A stretch of DNA of 64,000 nt, taken from NCBI GenBank assembly GCA_030407085.1, contig CM059586.1:83821501-83885500 (forward strand), read 5' to 3'. This stretch comes from Trichopria drosophilae (lineage: Eukaryota; Arthropoda; Insecta; Hymenoptera; Diapriidae). The notes beneath the pieces were generated by a model. That model worked only from the letters and a program-made list of their open reading frames with translations, ran no database searches and was not told where the DNA came from. The position numbers and the translations under genes were made by a program. Numbering within the stretch: the first letter of the stretch is position 1; each line of letters starts with the position of its first letter. Positions 48,501 through 58,464 of the stretch are shown here, piece after piece.

Positions 48501-51435
48501 CGTGTAATCGACAGGCAATTCTTATAGCTTTAATTTGCCACTTCGGGATTTTGTCTAATATTTCTTTACAAATACTTATTCAATTTTGAACAAATTAATG
48601 TGATTTTTTTCAGTCTGCTATATCTCGGAAAATTAACGTGATATCAAAAATGTTTAAGAAACAAAAAGTTTCATTTTTTAATTATCTATTGCCTGAAATT
48701 ATTTCAAATTTTTAGAAGGAAATTTTTTTTTACCGTATTTTGTCGACTTCAACATTTGTTGTGTAATAATCATTTTCGGATGCAAAGTTGCATTTAAACT
48801 ATGATCAAGTTTAAGATTATGTTTGTCTTTACTATTAGGATGTTTCACGAAAGCGCGTGGCGGTTTTTTTTTGAAGAAAGCAAAATTTAATAAATATGTA
48901 CAATTGTTGATACTTTCTATGTATAATGTTAAAATAAAGTTCATTGTTCATTTATAAATATGTGTACATGAATTATTATATCGCAAACTGAGCCTAGTTG
49001 AAATGCAAATCTAGATCTGTTAATAATCGCAGCACAAAAGCGTAAATTTGACAAAATAGGATACAAAAAATTTCCTTCTAAAAATTAGAAAAAATGTCAG
49101 CCAATAGACAATTGAAAAATTAACTTTTTGTTTCTTAAACATTTTTTATATCACGTTAATTTTCAGAGATATAGCAGACTGAAAAAAATCACATTATTTT
49201 GTTCAAAATTGAATAAGTTTTTATAAAGAAATATTAGAAAAAATCCGGAAGAGGCAAATTAAAGCTATAGAGATTACCTTTCGATTACACGTTTTACATT
49301 TCTCCTGCAATCATTTTTTTAAAAATGGGAGCGGATTGAAAAAGAAAAAAATAATACGAAAAAATGACTTTAGTAAATCGTGCATAGTTCATAGAGAAAT
49401 ATATATATATATATAGAAATGAAACCACCGCGAATGAGAAGCTGAAAGTCTCCTCTTTAAATCCCTTTTCTTATTTTTCCCTTACGTTAAGTTGTCGATG
49501 AGATATAAACATTTTAATTTAGCCAAAATTCCGCAAGGGTGAGCTCATACTTTTGAGCGGTACTGACCTACAAATACGACAGATATATCAGAAGTTGTTA
49601 TACTAATATTTAATAAATTTTATATATAGTTATGTATACTCTTTCAGACAGGCTTAGTCGTGTGAGTGACATATACTCCAGCAATCACTATTGCTTTTAG
49701 TACATGATGTATAAAAGTGTAAAGAAATGTATATTTTTGTTGAAATTTAATCAAATAAATTATTATTATATGTTGAGTACCGCATGAACCCTAACTTCCT
49801 GAAAGTTTTATTTGTTTCAACTAATAAGGGTTCTCTAAAATTAAATTTACTTTTTAGAAATTACACTTAAATCTTTAATTTCACTGACGACAATTAACTT
49901 TATTTGAAAATTTATGCTGGAAAAGAATTGGGTTTAAGTATTTGTAGAAAGTCATGCTTTTATATTTGTCGATATGGAGAGTAAGAATATTTGTTAAACA
50001 TCAATCCTTAAGGGGACCCTACCCAAATTTTCAGCTATTTCAAATCATAATTTAAAAAATTCGTTAAAAAAATCCTACCTAATTCTATTGTACCAACGCT
50101 AAAGCGGGCGTGCAATTTATTACCGCAATCGATTACTTCGGAGAGAGTGACAAATTTTAAATCCTATGCACTCAAGCTCACTAAAACTTTTTGTTAATTA
50201 ATTGAGATATTCGTTATTAGACTTTAAGTTTATATTATTATTTTTAGTTTATATCATTTATTGTTACTCAAATTGTATAGCGCCTCATTATGTTTTTGTT
50301 ATATTTTGTGTAAAGGCACTTCTGGTGCCGTTGATTCTAATAAATAAATAAATTACTCCATGTATTCGTAGCACATAAAACGACAGTGTCATCTGCGTAA
50401 GATATTATGCAACGGACTTCATCAGATATTTTAAATAAATCTTTCATATAAATAATAAACATATATTTATGACATATATTTTGTATTCTACAGATAAGTG
50501 CAAAAGACAATGTCATTGCGGTTCAACGACAGGCAGAACAACGTGCCGAGGACATAAAAAATCTCCGAAATCAAAGAGCAGAGAATGAGAGAAACAATGA
50601 CGTAGAAGATGAGCCAAAATCTAGAAGCGACGAACTCCGTAAACAGCGAAGCAAAGAAGCGCAGCAGTTAATTGCTCAAAGGACAATAAATGCCAGAGCT
50701 GTCTTCGAACAAAATACCTGTGCCGGACAGACGCGGAAGGTTCAAGTTCCACAACATAAAGGTAATCATGTAGGAGCTGCCAAAAAAGTTTTTGAAACGA
50801 ATCAACGGAAGGAAGTTGCAACGGAAGTTACAAAGGAACCCGATGTCGTGAAGAAACCGCCGGAACCAATTGAAATTCCCAGGAACTCCGTACCAGAAAC
50901 ACCTCAGACAAAACCTGTGCCTCAACCAGAAAAAGTGATACAACCTCAAGAAGAAGCTGTTAATCAGGTAGGTTAATTGTTTGCAATTAAATTTATGAAA
51001 TGATTTAAATCCTGTAACATTTTGTGTTAATATATTTATCGTCTGTTATGTAAGATTCAACAAGTGATTGAAGAAAAGGCAGCTCCGGTAGTGGAAGAAA
51101 CTACAATTCCAACAAAAGAGGAGGAAAAGAATCCAACAAAGGATCAACCGGTGATGTTGACAGCCGCATCTTTGGAAGAAGCTGAAAATGAGTTATACGG
51201 ACAACTGGAGAACGAGCAGTTTTTATATCTCGACCCGAACAACGAGGGTATGACTGCTCGTGCTCTCTACGATTATCAAGCAGCCGATGACACAGAAATC
51301 ACGTTCGATCCTGGTGATATCATAACACACATCGACGCCATCGATGAAGGATGGTGGCAAGGCCTTGCTCCGGATGGGACCTACGGTCTCTTCCCCGCTA
51401 ATCACGTCGAGGTTATAGAGTACACGAGCTCATGA
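27535..51435 (+). CDS. DBNL: Drebrin-like / Abp1 actin-binding adaptor (6 coding exons, 505 aa)
   Basis: Cortical actin adaptor linking F-actin to endocytosis and signalling through an SH3 domain. Exons: 27535-27617, 27778-27946, 36921-37153, 45857-46034, 50494-50967, 51055-51435; frames join exactly. Residues ~1-140 form an ADF-H domain ([50 protein letters not shown]). Residues ~160-240 are a charged coiled coil ([20 protein letters not shown]). Residues ~240-440 are a Pro/Glu/Lys-rich linker. Residues 445-501 are an SH3 domain ([30 protein letters not shown]). Architecture and length match DBNL/Abp1. Intron 1 (160 bp) uses a GC donor, TG|GCAAGT; a GT donor two bases downstream would break the frame. 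Introns 2 and 3 are ~9.0 and ~8.7 kb. Intron 4 (4.5 kb) carries a LINE and a Tc1-like element. The gene is divergent from PPO-B. Confidence 0.95.
29612..30284. mobile_element. Element with perfect 32-bp inverted ends, carrying a nested element
   Basis: ACCCGGTAAACATGTCGTCA... (29612-29643) is repeated exactly inverted at 30253-30284. Inside, TACACTGTAAAAAA (from 29645) and its complement TTTTTTTACAGTGTA (to ~29990) delimit a second inverted-repeat element. Outside, ATTCCCTAACCTAACCTA occurs on both sides (29583-29600 and 30341-30358) within a ~45-bp direct repeat. No coding frame is seen. Confidence 0.75.
32106..32358. mobile_element. pogo-like MITE with TA target duplication
   Basis: TA|CAGTAGTCCTTCTCTTATTC on the left and the inverted counterpart CAGTAGTCCTTCCCTTATTC on the right, flanked by TA on both sides. 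It is 253 bp and contains GGCAAGATGGCGACC. It is the same family as 51908-52375, whose ends read CAGTGGCCCTCCCCTTATTT and CAGTAGGACCTCTCTTATTC. Confidence 0.85.
35678..36106. repeat. Long imperfect hairpin (~180-bp arms, ~70-bp loop)
   Basis: The left arm 35678-35862 (AATATTCAATGCCTTTGATG...ATGGTAATTATTACATATGT) pairs with the right arm 35932-36106 (TAATGATCC...CGTTCATCAAAGGGATTCAA). The loop is about 35863-35931. Arms have diverged by substitutions and small gaps. No target duplication was identified. On the sense strand of the drebrin-like intron it could fold as RNA, but an old foldback element is the simpler view. Confidence 0.7.
36508..36731. repeat. Inverted repeat CTGAAGTTCCGAACGTTTAA ~150 bp apart
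   Basis: 36508-36543 (GTACCTGAAGTTCCGAACGT...) pairs with 36694-36731 (...ACGTTCGAAACTTTTCAGGTAC) with one substitution and a 2-base gap. Weaker pairing continues inward (GGGGCGACAC against GTCACTGCGACG). The right arm ends about 190 bases before drebrin-like exon 3. Confidence 0.65.
37418..37556. mobile_element. Short MITE with ACGGAAA...AAATAGTT ends
   Basis: ACGGAAAAATCAAATAGTT (37418-37436) and AACTATTTATTTATTTCCGT (37537-37556) form imperfect inverted ends of a 139-bp element. The interior is rich in ACTACTAACT / TAGTAGTT words. It directly abuts the next element. Confidence 0.55.
37558..38470. mobile_element. Element with TACACTGAGAAAAAAA ends
   Basis: TACACTGAGAAAAAAA (37558-37573) is matched by the inverted end TACGCTCAGAAAAAAA at the right (38455-38470). 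Internal repeats of CATAGTT / AACTATG type occur near both ends (about 37577-37800 and 38310-38440). The 79-codon frame inside has no recognisable motif. Confidence 0.55.
42756..43387. repeat. Inverted repeat with AAGGTCATCTTCAAGGTCAA arms
   Basis: Left arm about 42756-42850 and right arm about 43290-43387 are inverted relatives of ~95 bp (TGGTGC...GAACACGA / TCGTGTTTAGCGCACCA; AAGGTCATCTTCAAGGTCAA / TTGACCTTGAAGATGACCTT). A third, direct copy is at about 43100-43145. The 91-codon frame at 42742 overlaps the arm and is not judged a gene. Confidence 0.6.
46035..46980. other. Intron 4 of the drebrin-like gene, part upstream of the LINE
   Basis: AT-rich intron sequence after the CAG|GTACTA donor. 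A GGATGTAAAATAGAATTTTACGCC word near 46409 belongs to a scattered repeat. Nothing coding is seen. Confidence 0.4.
46985..48180 (+). pseudogene. 5'-truncated non-LTR retrotransposon (LINE) reverse transcriptase remnant
   Basis: Reverse-transcriptase motifs appear in order: AIFIDI (near 47045), then after a frameshift near 47072 [46 protein letters not shown], the catalytic LADDTALI (near 47316), [20 protein letters not shown] and a second frameshift near 47774. The C-terminal [14 protein letters not shown] part runs to a stop at 48168-48170. It resembles CR1/Jockey-type LINEs. There is no endonuclease domain (5' truncated). Its 3' UTR appears split by the Tc1-like insertion; the continuation after 49566 ends near AATAAATTATTATTATATG (49758-49774). 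It lies in the sense orientation in drebrin-like intron 4. Confidence 0.88.
48233..49565. mobile_element. Tc1-like foldback element with ~490-bp inverted arms
   Basis: It starts CAGTGCCTCTCAAAAGTATG and ends with the inverted relative (GTACCGCTCAAAAGTATGAG read inward). Pairing then continues for about 490 bp per arm (48233-48730 and 49066-49565), including GAGACTTTCAGCTTCTCA, TCAATCCGCTCCCATTTTTT and AAATTTCCTTCT. The unique centre (~48731-49065) carries an 81-codon minus-strand frame without transposase motifs. The CAGTGCC(T)...CAAAAGTAT start is typical of Tc1 elements; the flanking TA is degraded on the left. It is inserted into the 3' UTR of the LINE. Confidence 0.8.
49775..50493. other. 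Remainder of drebrin-like intron 4
   Basis: It includes a second LINE-like 3' tail at about 50305-50355 (GGCACTTCTGGTGCCG then TTCTAATAAATAAATAAATT). The intron ends at TTCTACAG|ATAAGT. No coding segment is seen. Confidence 0.45.
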
Positions 51436-51615
51436 TCAAACCTGTGGTCGGAATGGATCTTACCATGAACGCGAGGACTTGCGTTCTGAAACCGACCGTT
51501 TTTTCAATTGCGTTTGATAGAATCAACTAATACGTTGTTAAGAATCGGTTAAAAAATAATGTACATTAAATAATAATTAAGTAAAGAAAAAGAAAATTAG
51601 GAAAGAATGTATTAA

Positions 51616-51621
51616 AATAAA
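51616..51621 (+). terminator. Candidate drebrin-like polyadenylation signal
   Basis: AATAAA lies 181 bp downstream of the TGA at 51433-51435. It is the first canonical hexamer after the stop. Confidence 0.5.
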
Positions 51622-51907
51622 GTATTAGCTAACTGTTAGTTACTTTAAGGTGTTGTACATTATCTTTTGACAGATTCAAATAAATTTGTCTGTAGAATAA
51701 AAATCGGAAAACGCTATTTGGAATAAAAATGAAATAACCTAAAAAAACATTTCGGAAGGGTGCTGAGTTCATGAAAGGTCGGTGTTGAGCCACGGGGGCA
51801 AAAGTAATAACATATTCGTATAGAATTTGACTACTCGTGATCATGCCATTGTACAGGAGTGCAAAGACCAAGTTTGTTTTTAATTCGACTCTCGCCGAGT
51901 TCATCTA

Positions 51908-52375
51908 CAGTGGCCCTCCCCTTATTTTAACTTTTCGAGTCAAGGAAGATGGCGGCTTCTTCCCTTATTTTACCGCTTCCCCTCATCCTCACCACTGGCA
52001 GTATGAGAGCATAAAAATAGAGAGAGAGGAGATATAGTGACGTCTTTCTTCACCTGTATGCGCAAGCGCAAACAGTAGTCCGCACTCTTTTGAACACTTT
52101 CAAATGGCGAATGGTGGGGGAACTCACGAGGGGAAGAAGTTAACATAAGGGACGAAAGAAAGTTAAAATAAAAGACGCAGTTGAAATGCAGTAGGGCCTC
52201 TCTTATTCTAATCGTTCCCCCACAAGTCTTCTCCCACTATCACACGAAAAGTCACAGAAAAATATTGTCTACGAATTACAAGCTCGCAAGCAAAGTAAGT
52301 GGGGGGAAATTAGAATAAGAGAGGTCGACGCCATCTTGAAAAACTTTACTAATTAGAATAAGAGAGGTCCTACTG
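51908..52375. mobile_element. Composite pogo-like MITE (one copy abutting or nested in another)
   Basis: TA|CAGTGGCCCTCCCCTTATTT at 51906 and CAGTAGGACCTCTCTTATTC (inverted) ending 52375|TA. A second left-type end, CAGTAGGGCCTCTCTTATTC, starts at 52189, so 52189-52375 is a 187-bp unit with well-matched inverted ends. 51908-52188 is a diverged unit that lost its right end. Both contain the GATGGCG / CGCCATCTTG word. It lies 470 bp downstream of the drebrin-like stop. Confidence 0.75.
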
Positions 52376-52379
52376 TACC

Positions 52380-53330
52380 GTAATCGGATTACATCATATT
52401 ATTGATAATTTTTTATACACTATCATTTTTATATCTTTATTAGGAAATTGAAATAAATGATTAATTATTGTAAATGATTTTACAAAAATGTTTTGACATT
52501 TGAAAACTAGATTTTGTACAATGTTCTAAAGGTGAATGAATGCGGTAACTTGTTCTTGCACAACTGGACGGCGTCGTAAAGTTTTTGTAATAGAATCCGA
52601 TACCAACCAGCAAACTCCATGACCAAAATATGTATAGCGAGTTCCAGTGTATCAAATGCAGAGAAATGAGTGTACATTTATCTCTATTTGGTATAATTTA
52701 GCTACTGTCGGCAAATATAAATCCATGATATAAAGCATTACTAAACTGTACTTAACCGTACCTTATTTAGTACCCTTAGAAATGCAATTCACAAGCAGGA
52801 ACGTTTTCTTTCGATTATACGCATAATAAGTGATTCAGGTGCATTAATTTGTGTGTAATTTAAGTTTAGCAACGGAAATCATTATTTTTTTACAAATCTG
52901 TTAATCGTTTGTACTGTTTGGGTGCTCTTCATCTTCATTAATAAAGTGCAATAACAATGCGTTACACTCATAATTCGTCTTACCTGTATATAAATTTTTA
53001 TATGTTCTGTCATTGTGACAAGTTGTCGAAGCAATAAATAAACCACTTTACCCAGTCAGCTGTAAGCAGAGTATTGTTTGCATTCGAAACAATTTTAAGA
53101 TTATGTAGAAATTTTATTATTCGCTTCCAGTGTTCAATGTAGAAATTGAGAATATTAACCTAAATTATTGTAAATAACATTTTCAATGGGTTAATGATGT
53201 AATCAAACCTGTTGAAATAAATTATAAGAAATGTGGATATCGAAATTACTTTTCTTTCGTTTCAACACAAAACAAGACTAGAATAACATTTAAAGTGACA
53301 TTCGTTAGTTTTTTTGCAATGTTTGATATA
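52380..53330. other. Intergenic; nothing recognised
   Basis: AT-rich sequence downstream of the drebrin-like gene without coding, RNA or element signatures that could be supported. Confidence 0.4.
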
Positions 53331-53386
53331 ATTTTTAATAGATAAAATCTATTTCAATCGTCTGATGATAAATTAATTTTTCTTAA
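53331..53386. repeat. Dispersed 45-bp word ATCGTCTGATGATAAATTAA
   Basis: GATAAAATCTATTTCAATCG...TTAATTTTTCT occurs here, at about 26443-26485 and at about 55125-55168, with only 1-3 differences. It directly precedes inverted-repeat elements at two of the three sites. Confidence 0.65.
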
Positions 53387-55110
53387 TGCTCAGCAATCGA
53401 ATTTGGATAGGAGTTGTGTAGAATTGGATTCAATTATTAAATTCTGAATTAATACTTTGGTCAACGGTGAATCCATTTTAATACGTAAATACAATTCTAT
53501 TCGTTCATACGAATAAAAAGGTTACTTTTAGAATTCATATTAATCCAAAAAAGTTTCCTATTTAACCCCTTCGCTGCGGCGAGAATTTCGCAAAAAGTGC
53601 CCAAAATGCGGGAAAAAAATTTGGTTAGATTTTACTGTAACTTGGTGCATAGGGGTTTCTTGGGACGCCGATTACGAATTTGAAGTCAGATTTCGAAAAT
53701 TTAAAATGGCGGATTCAATATTGCGGGCAAATTTTTAATTGTCTAAAAATTTAGCGGGACACTTGTTTTCAGGGTCGCTGATGACGAATCTGAAGTTACG
53801 TTTTTGGAAAATTCAATATATGGCGGACGTCTTAATCAAAATTCGAACTGATTACGAATCTTAAATTAGTTTTTGCATGTACAATATTATGGCAATTTGT
53901 AATTCATATGTCAATAATCCTGCTCGTGGCAGGTCGGCAATAGAAACACTCTCGTGATTATAGAATATTTATACCGAATTTTGTATTTTTATCAAAAACT
54001 TCTTCGATTCTGCAGCTACAAATCTATATTTTTAGTTTTTATAGATATTTTACAGAGTTTATTATCTATCCAGATTATTCCGTGTAAATTTCAAAATTTT
54101 GTTATGTACTCCTGAGTTATCGTGTTACAAGTGGGAAAAAACACCGATTTTTGAGTTCAATATATTACAGTTTTTATTTTAAAAACAATTTTAAACAAAA
54201 ATATATAAAAACAGAAAAAAAATGCACTTTGAAGACCTTTCACGAACCTCCTCGTAGTAAAGTGTGTGAGTACATATTGTATATCGAAACTAACGGGGAC
54301 AGGCTAACATTAATCCGCGGTATTGGATCCGCCATTTTGAATTTTCAAAATATATCATCAGATTTGTAATCGGCGACCTCGAAACCCCCTGAGTAACAAG
54401 TTTCAAATGATTTCATTAATTTTTAATGCAGAAATTGACCTAATACGGCGACATAGCTCATGACAAAGATTTTTACAAAATCGTAAAAACAACATATTTT
54501 AAGAACTTGTATCTTTTTTTTGACAACATGTTTTTGGAAAAGGACAACGGCATGTTATTCGGTATACCTTAGGCTAGTTAGAAATGGTCAAGTTTTTAAA
54601 TTGGATATATTATTGATTTCATTAGACTAATTTATGTCATGACAAAGATTAGCGTTTTTGCCGCAGTCAGAGAAAAGTCCTAAATGACAAAGATCTTTGT
54701 TATCCGCAGCGAAGGGGTTAAAAACGAAACATTGAATGCATCCGTATTCAACATTATGGATTCAAAACTATACAAATGTATTCATTTCAATCAAAAAATA
54801 GTTTCCTTTTTAAAAACGGAATATTAAATGCTTCCGTATTCAACATTACGGATTCAAAACTATCTAAGCATATTCATTTTAATGCAAAAAAAGTTTTCTT
54901 TCAAAAAATAAACTTTCAATTAATCTGTATTTATTCGTATTCTTATAATGCTTCCGATTGCACTCGTAATTGTGTTCGTAAAATTGAATACAGATGGATT
55001 CCTTTCTTCGGAATTCAATCCATTTGAATACATATTTACGGAATCAAAGCATGAATTCAAAATGAATTGAAATTTTCAATCCAATCCTATCCAATCTCGA
55101 TTGCTGGGAT
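53387..55110. mobile_element. CAGCAATCGA-ended element, copy 1, split by a piggyBac-like insertion
   Basis: The left end CAGCAATCGAATTTGGATAGG (from ~53391) and the right end CCTATCCAATCTCGATTGCTGGGAT (to 55110) form inverted termini. The interior flanks (53400-53560 and 54725-55085) match the intact inverted copy at 55859-56301. A 1152-bp element interrupts it at a TTAA. Confidence 0.75.
53566..54717. mobile_element. piggyBac-like non-autonomous element with TTAA duplication
   Basis: TTAA|CCCCTTCGCTGCGG at the left (TTAA 53562-53565) and CCGCAGCGAAGGGG|TTAA at the right (TTAA 54718-54721). The inverted ends are 14 bp. TTAA plus CCC-starting ends is the piggyBac signature. The body holds several copies of the GATTACGAATYTGAAG...AAATTCAAAATGGCGGA module but no transposase. 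The right end is shared with the partial element at 1-362. Confidence 0.85.
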
Positions 55111-55855
55111 ATAATTTTCAATACATAAAATCTGTTTCAATCGTCTGATGATAAATTAATTTTTCTAAATGGGTAATATTTTTACATTTCGCCTTCAAAA
55201 ACAAGAATTTTTTGCAAAATTGCAGCCCCAAAGTGAAATTGGGTCCCTGTGACCTGCATCGGCAGACTCAAAATGTGCAGTTTTTTTCTGAGGTACAGGG
55301 GAGTTGTCGGAATCGCTGATTACGACTATGGTCGGTGTCGGTCTCAAATGTTCAATAGTGAAAATGACGGATCCAAGATTGCGGACCAAATTAGAAAAAG
55401 GTTACTGGATCGAAATGAATCTGCCATCTCAAAGTTTTCAAAATTTTAAATGTATTACATATACGAATTTCGGGGCCCCAAAAATCTCCGAATAAACTTT
55501 TCAGCCATATTTTTTAAATTTTTGTACCGCCATTTTGAATTCGCCATTTTAAATTTTGGAAATCTGGCTTCGGATTCGTCATCAGCGACCATAAAACCTC
55601 CTTAGTAAAAATTGTCATGAAAATCCAAACTGTAATAACTTTTTCCAAAAAAAAACGAATTTTTTTAGTGTTTGTTTATTTATAACACTTCTACAACAAA
55701 TGAAATTCGAATATTGGTGGCATAATATTGTTGACAAATACCCTAGCTACTAGAAAAACCAACTAATATTTTAAAATACCCCAAAATTGAATTTTTATAA
55801 ATGAAATTATCTGGCAGACAAGGTCCCTGAGAGAACCACTGTGCTTCAAAGGGTT
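55111..55855. repeat. Probable piggyBac-family relative between two inverted CAGCAATCGA elements
   Basis: It ends GCTTCAAAGGG|TTAA at about 55853-55857, similar in kind to the AAGGGG|TTAA ends. It contains the TGATTACGACTATGG and TTCGTCATCAGCGACC module words (about 55317 and 55576). The left end is not definable. Short frames here are not genes. Confidence 0.45.
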
Positions 55856-55858
55856 AAA

Positions 55859-56301
55859 CATCCCAGCAATCGAGATTGGATAGGATTGGATTGAAAATTT
55901 CAAATCATTTTGAATTCGTACTTTGATTCCGTAAATATGTATTCAAATGGATTGAATTCCGAAGAAAGGAATCCATCTGTATTCAATTTTACGAACACAA
56001 TTAGATAGTTTTGAATCCGTGATGTTGAATAAAGATTTATTCAAAGTTTATTTCTTAAAAGAAAACTTTTTTGCATTGAAATGAATACGCTTTGATAGTT
56101 TTGAATCCGTAATGTTGAATACGGATGTATTTAAAATTTAATTTTTAAATAATAATTAATTGTTATTTAGAATTAATTATTATTAGAATAGAATTGTATT
56201 TACGTATTAAAATGGATTCACCGTTGACCAAAGTATGGATTCAGAATTTAATAATTGAATTCAATTCTATAAAACTCTATCCAAATTCGATTGCTGGGAT
56301 G
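55859..56301. mobile_element. CAGCAATCGA-ended element, copy 2 (intact, inverted relative to copy 1)
   Basis: CATCCCAGCAATCGAGATTG at the left and CAAATTCGATTGCTGGGATG at the right are inverted ends of a 443-bp element. Its sequence is the reverse complement of the two halves of copy 1 (for example GGTCAACGGTGAATCCATTT near 53459 against AAATGGATTCACCGTTGACC near 56211). The family is unknown. Confidence 0.75.
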
Positions 56302-56649
56302 CGAAAAACGCGATTTTCGCGAAAATTACCATATTAAATGGTAATTAATAATATTATATGGATCGGTTTTGGCAGCCATTTGAAATTTGTCATTTTTCTT
56401 AAATTTCAATACCACACTTGGACATTACCATTTTGAATTTTGAAAAAATTTGTCTGAATAGTTGACGCTATTATGAAAAACTTTTACCTTTATCAAATTG
56501 TAATCGGTTCTCAAGGTTCTTATATCAAAAATTCTTATTTTTAAAGGTTGAAAAATATACTAAAATTTCGAGAAAATCGGTGACTCCTCCCGACAGAAGT
56601 GGGCGAAAAGTAACAATATTACGCAAATATATATATAGGGGTCGATTTT

Positions 56650-57357
56650 TTTTTCTATTCTAGCTACAAAAATAATATATACCTGTTTTTTATTTTAATA
56701 TGATATTTGCAACTTTCGAGTTATGATTTTTCAAAGTTTTAGATGTTATAAAAACGCTCCGTTTTCAACTGCCTATAACTTAAAACTGATACAATATACA
56801 AAAAATATTCTACTGGATGAAAGTTTCGTATTTAGGTCAGCTTTAAGATGAAGTAAATTAAAATTAAACATTTAATTTTCAATACGTATAATTGTTAATT
56901 TTTATAAACAAAATTTTGTTAGTTGGACATGATTTTTTACAACCTTTTTTCACTAAGAAACTTTTTCAAATAATTTCTCTTAGAATATTTCACTTTAGAA
57001 CTTATCGAGTTAAGATCGAAATTTTCACCGTGTCTTCTACATAGTTAAATGAAGAGTTTTAGTGTAAACAAATTTTTTAAAATCATGTAAATTTAAAAAA
57101 AAACGAATTTGTTTATGACAATTTTGTGTATTAAAAATTAAAAATTTTGGATTTTTTTTTACTTTATCGTGAAGTGTACCGAAATAAGAAACCTTACTCC
57201 CTTAGAATATTTTTTGCATATTGTACCCGTTTTGAGTTACAGGCTGTTGAAAATGGAGCCTTTTCCTAACATCTAAAACTTTGAAAAATCATAACTCGAT
57301 AATTTCAAATGGCATATTAAAATTTAAACACGTATATTTTATTTTTGTGTCGAGAAC
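56650..57357. repeat. Imperfect inverted repeat, ~160-bp arms
   Basis: 56650-56815 (containing GATTTTTCAAAGTTTTAGAT and CCGTTTTCAACTGCC) pairs with 57203-57357 (containing ATCTAAAACTTTGAAAAATC and GGCTGTTGAAAATGG). The spacer is ~390 bp. No coding content. Confidence 0.65.
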
Positions 57358-57435
57358 AAGAAAACAAAATCTCGAGTCGTAAATCTGACGTGGAATGACC
57401 CAAAGACTTTTGCCTCTATTAATTGAAATTAACTC

Positions 57436-58460
57436 ATTAACGCCCAAAGGACACTTTTTCTTGCTTCTATTTAAATCGAATATTTTGTATCAAAATCGAA
57501 GTTAACAAAAATTTAGAGGTACATATCCTACTGTTTTCGAGGTCGCTCTTAAAGATTCCGAGGTCAAAATTGAGTTACAGTTATTAGAAGTTCCAATATG
57601 GCGACGATTTTTACAAAAAATTTCGTTGAAATTTTCTGGACGCTCTAACTCAAAAACTATGAGCTTTTTTATGAAAAGTTCTCAAAATTCATCAAGAAAC
57701 ATCACGGAATTTTTTTAGATTTTTTGTTAAAGAAAAAAAAAATGTAATTTATTTTCGAAAAATTCTGACAAAATTTTGTGTATTCTTTCATGAATTTTAA
57801 GAGTTTGTTCGCCTTTGCGTTTTTTCCAAAAGTTAGTTTTTGAGAAAATAAATTTTAAATGTAGCTTAGGATTTTTTGTCTCGACAACTGTTAACATTCT
57901 CGAAAAAACTGCAAAGAATAAAAAATTCTTAGAATTCATTAGAAAATACAGTAATTTCTTTCATAATTTTTCCTAGATAAATTACAATTTGTAAAAAAAT
58001 TAAAAAATAAAAATCCCTAAATGTCATAAAAAAATCTTCGAGAAACTTTTCATTCTTAGCATTTTTTAATTAAAGCTCATAGTTTTTAAGTTAGAGCGTC
58101 CAGAAAATTCCAAAGAAATTTTGAGGTCGTTATAGAATGTTGTAGAGTATCAAAGTAACATTTTTTCTTAAAATTGAAGTATTTTATTCAACTTTGTTCA
58201 GAATTTCAGTAGAATCCCAATATTCTAAGGGCTCGACAAACATTTTTAAGAATAAATATTTCCTAATTTTTTTGATATTTTTGTCAAAATCGGCGCCATA
58301 TTAAAATTTCTAATAACTGTAACTCAATTTTGACCTCGGAATCTTTAAGAGCGATCTCGAAAACAATACGATATGTACCTTTCAATTTTTGTTAACTTCG
58401 ATTTTGATACGAAATACTCGATTGAACTTGAAGCAAGAAAAAGTATCCGAGCATGTGATC
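57436..58460. mobile_element. Long-inverted-repeat element with AGGTCGCTCTTAAAGATTCC arms
   Basis: The arms 57449-57607 and 58290-58449 are inverted (CTTTTTCTTGCTTC / GAAGCAAGAAAAAG; CGAGGTCGCTCTTAAAGATT / AATCTTTAAGAGCGATCTCG). Pairing resumes further in (GACGCTCTAACTCAAAAACT near 57639 against AGTTTTTAAGTTAGAGCGTC near 58081). The CGAGGTCGC word links it to the dispersed module family. Confidence 0.7.
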
Positions 58461-58464
58461 GAAG

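Noticed and set aside
48699..48944. 81-codon minus-strand frame as a transposase
   Set aside because: No DDE/D signature or helix-turn-helix seen; it partly overlaps an inverted arm. Kept only as an uncharacterised centre.
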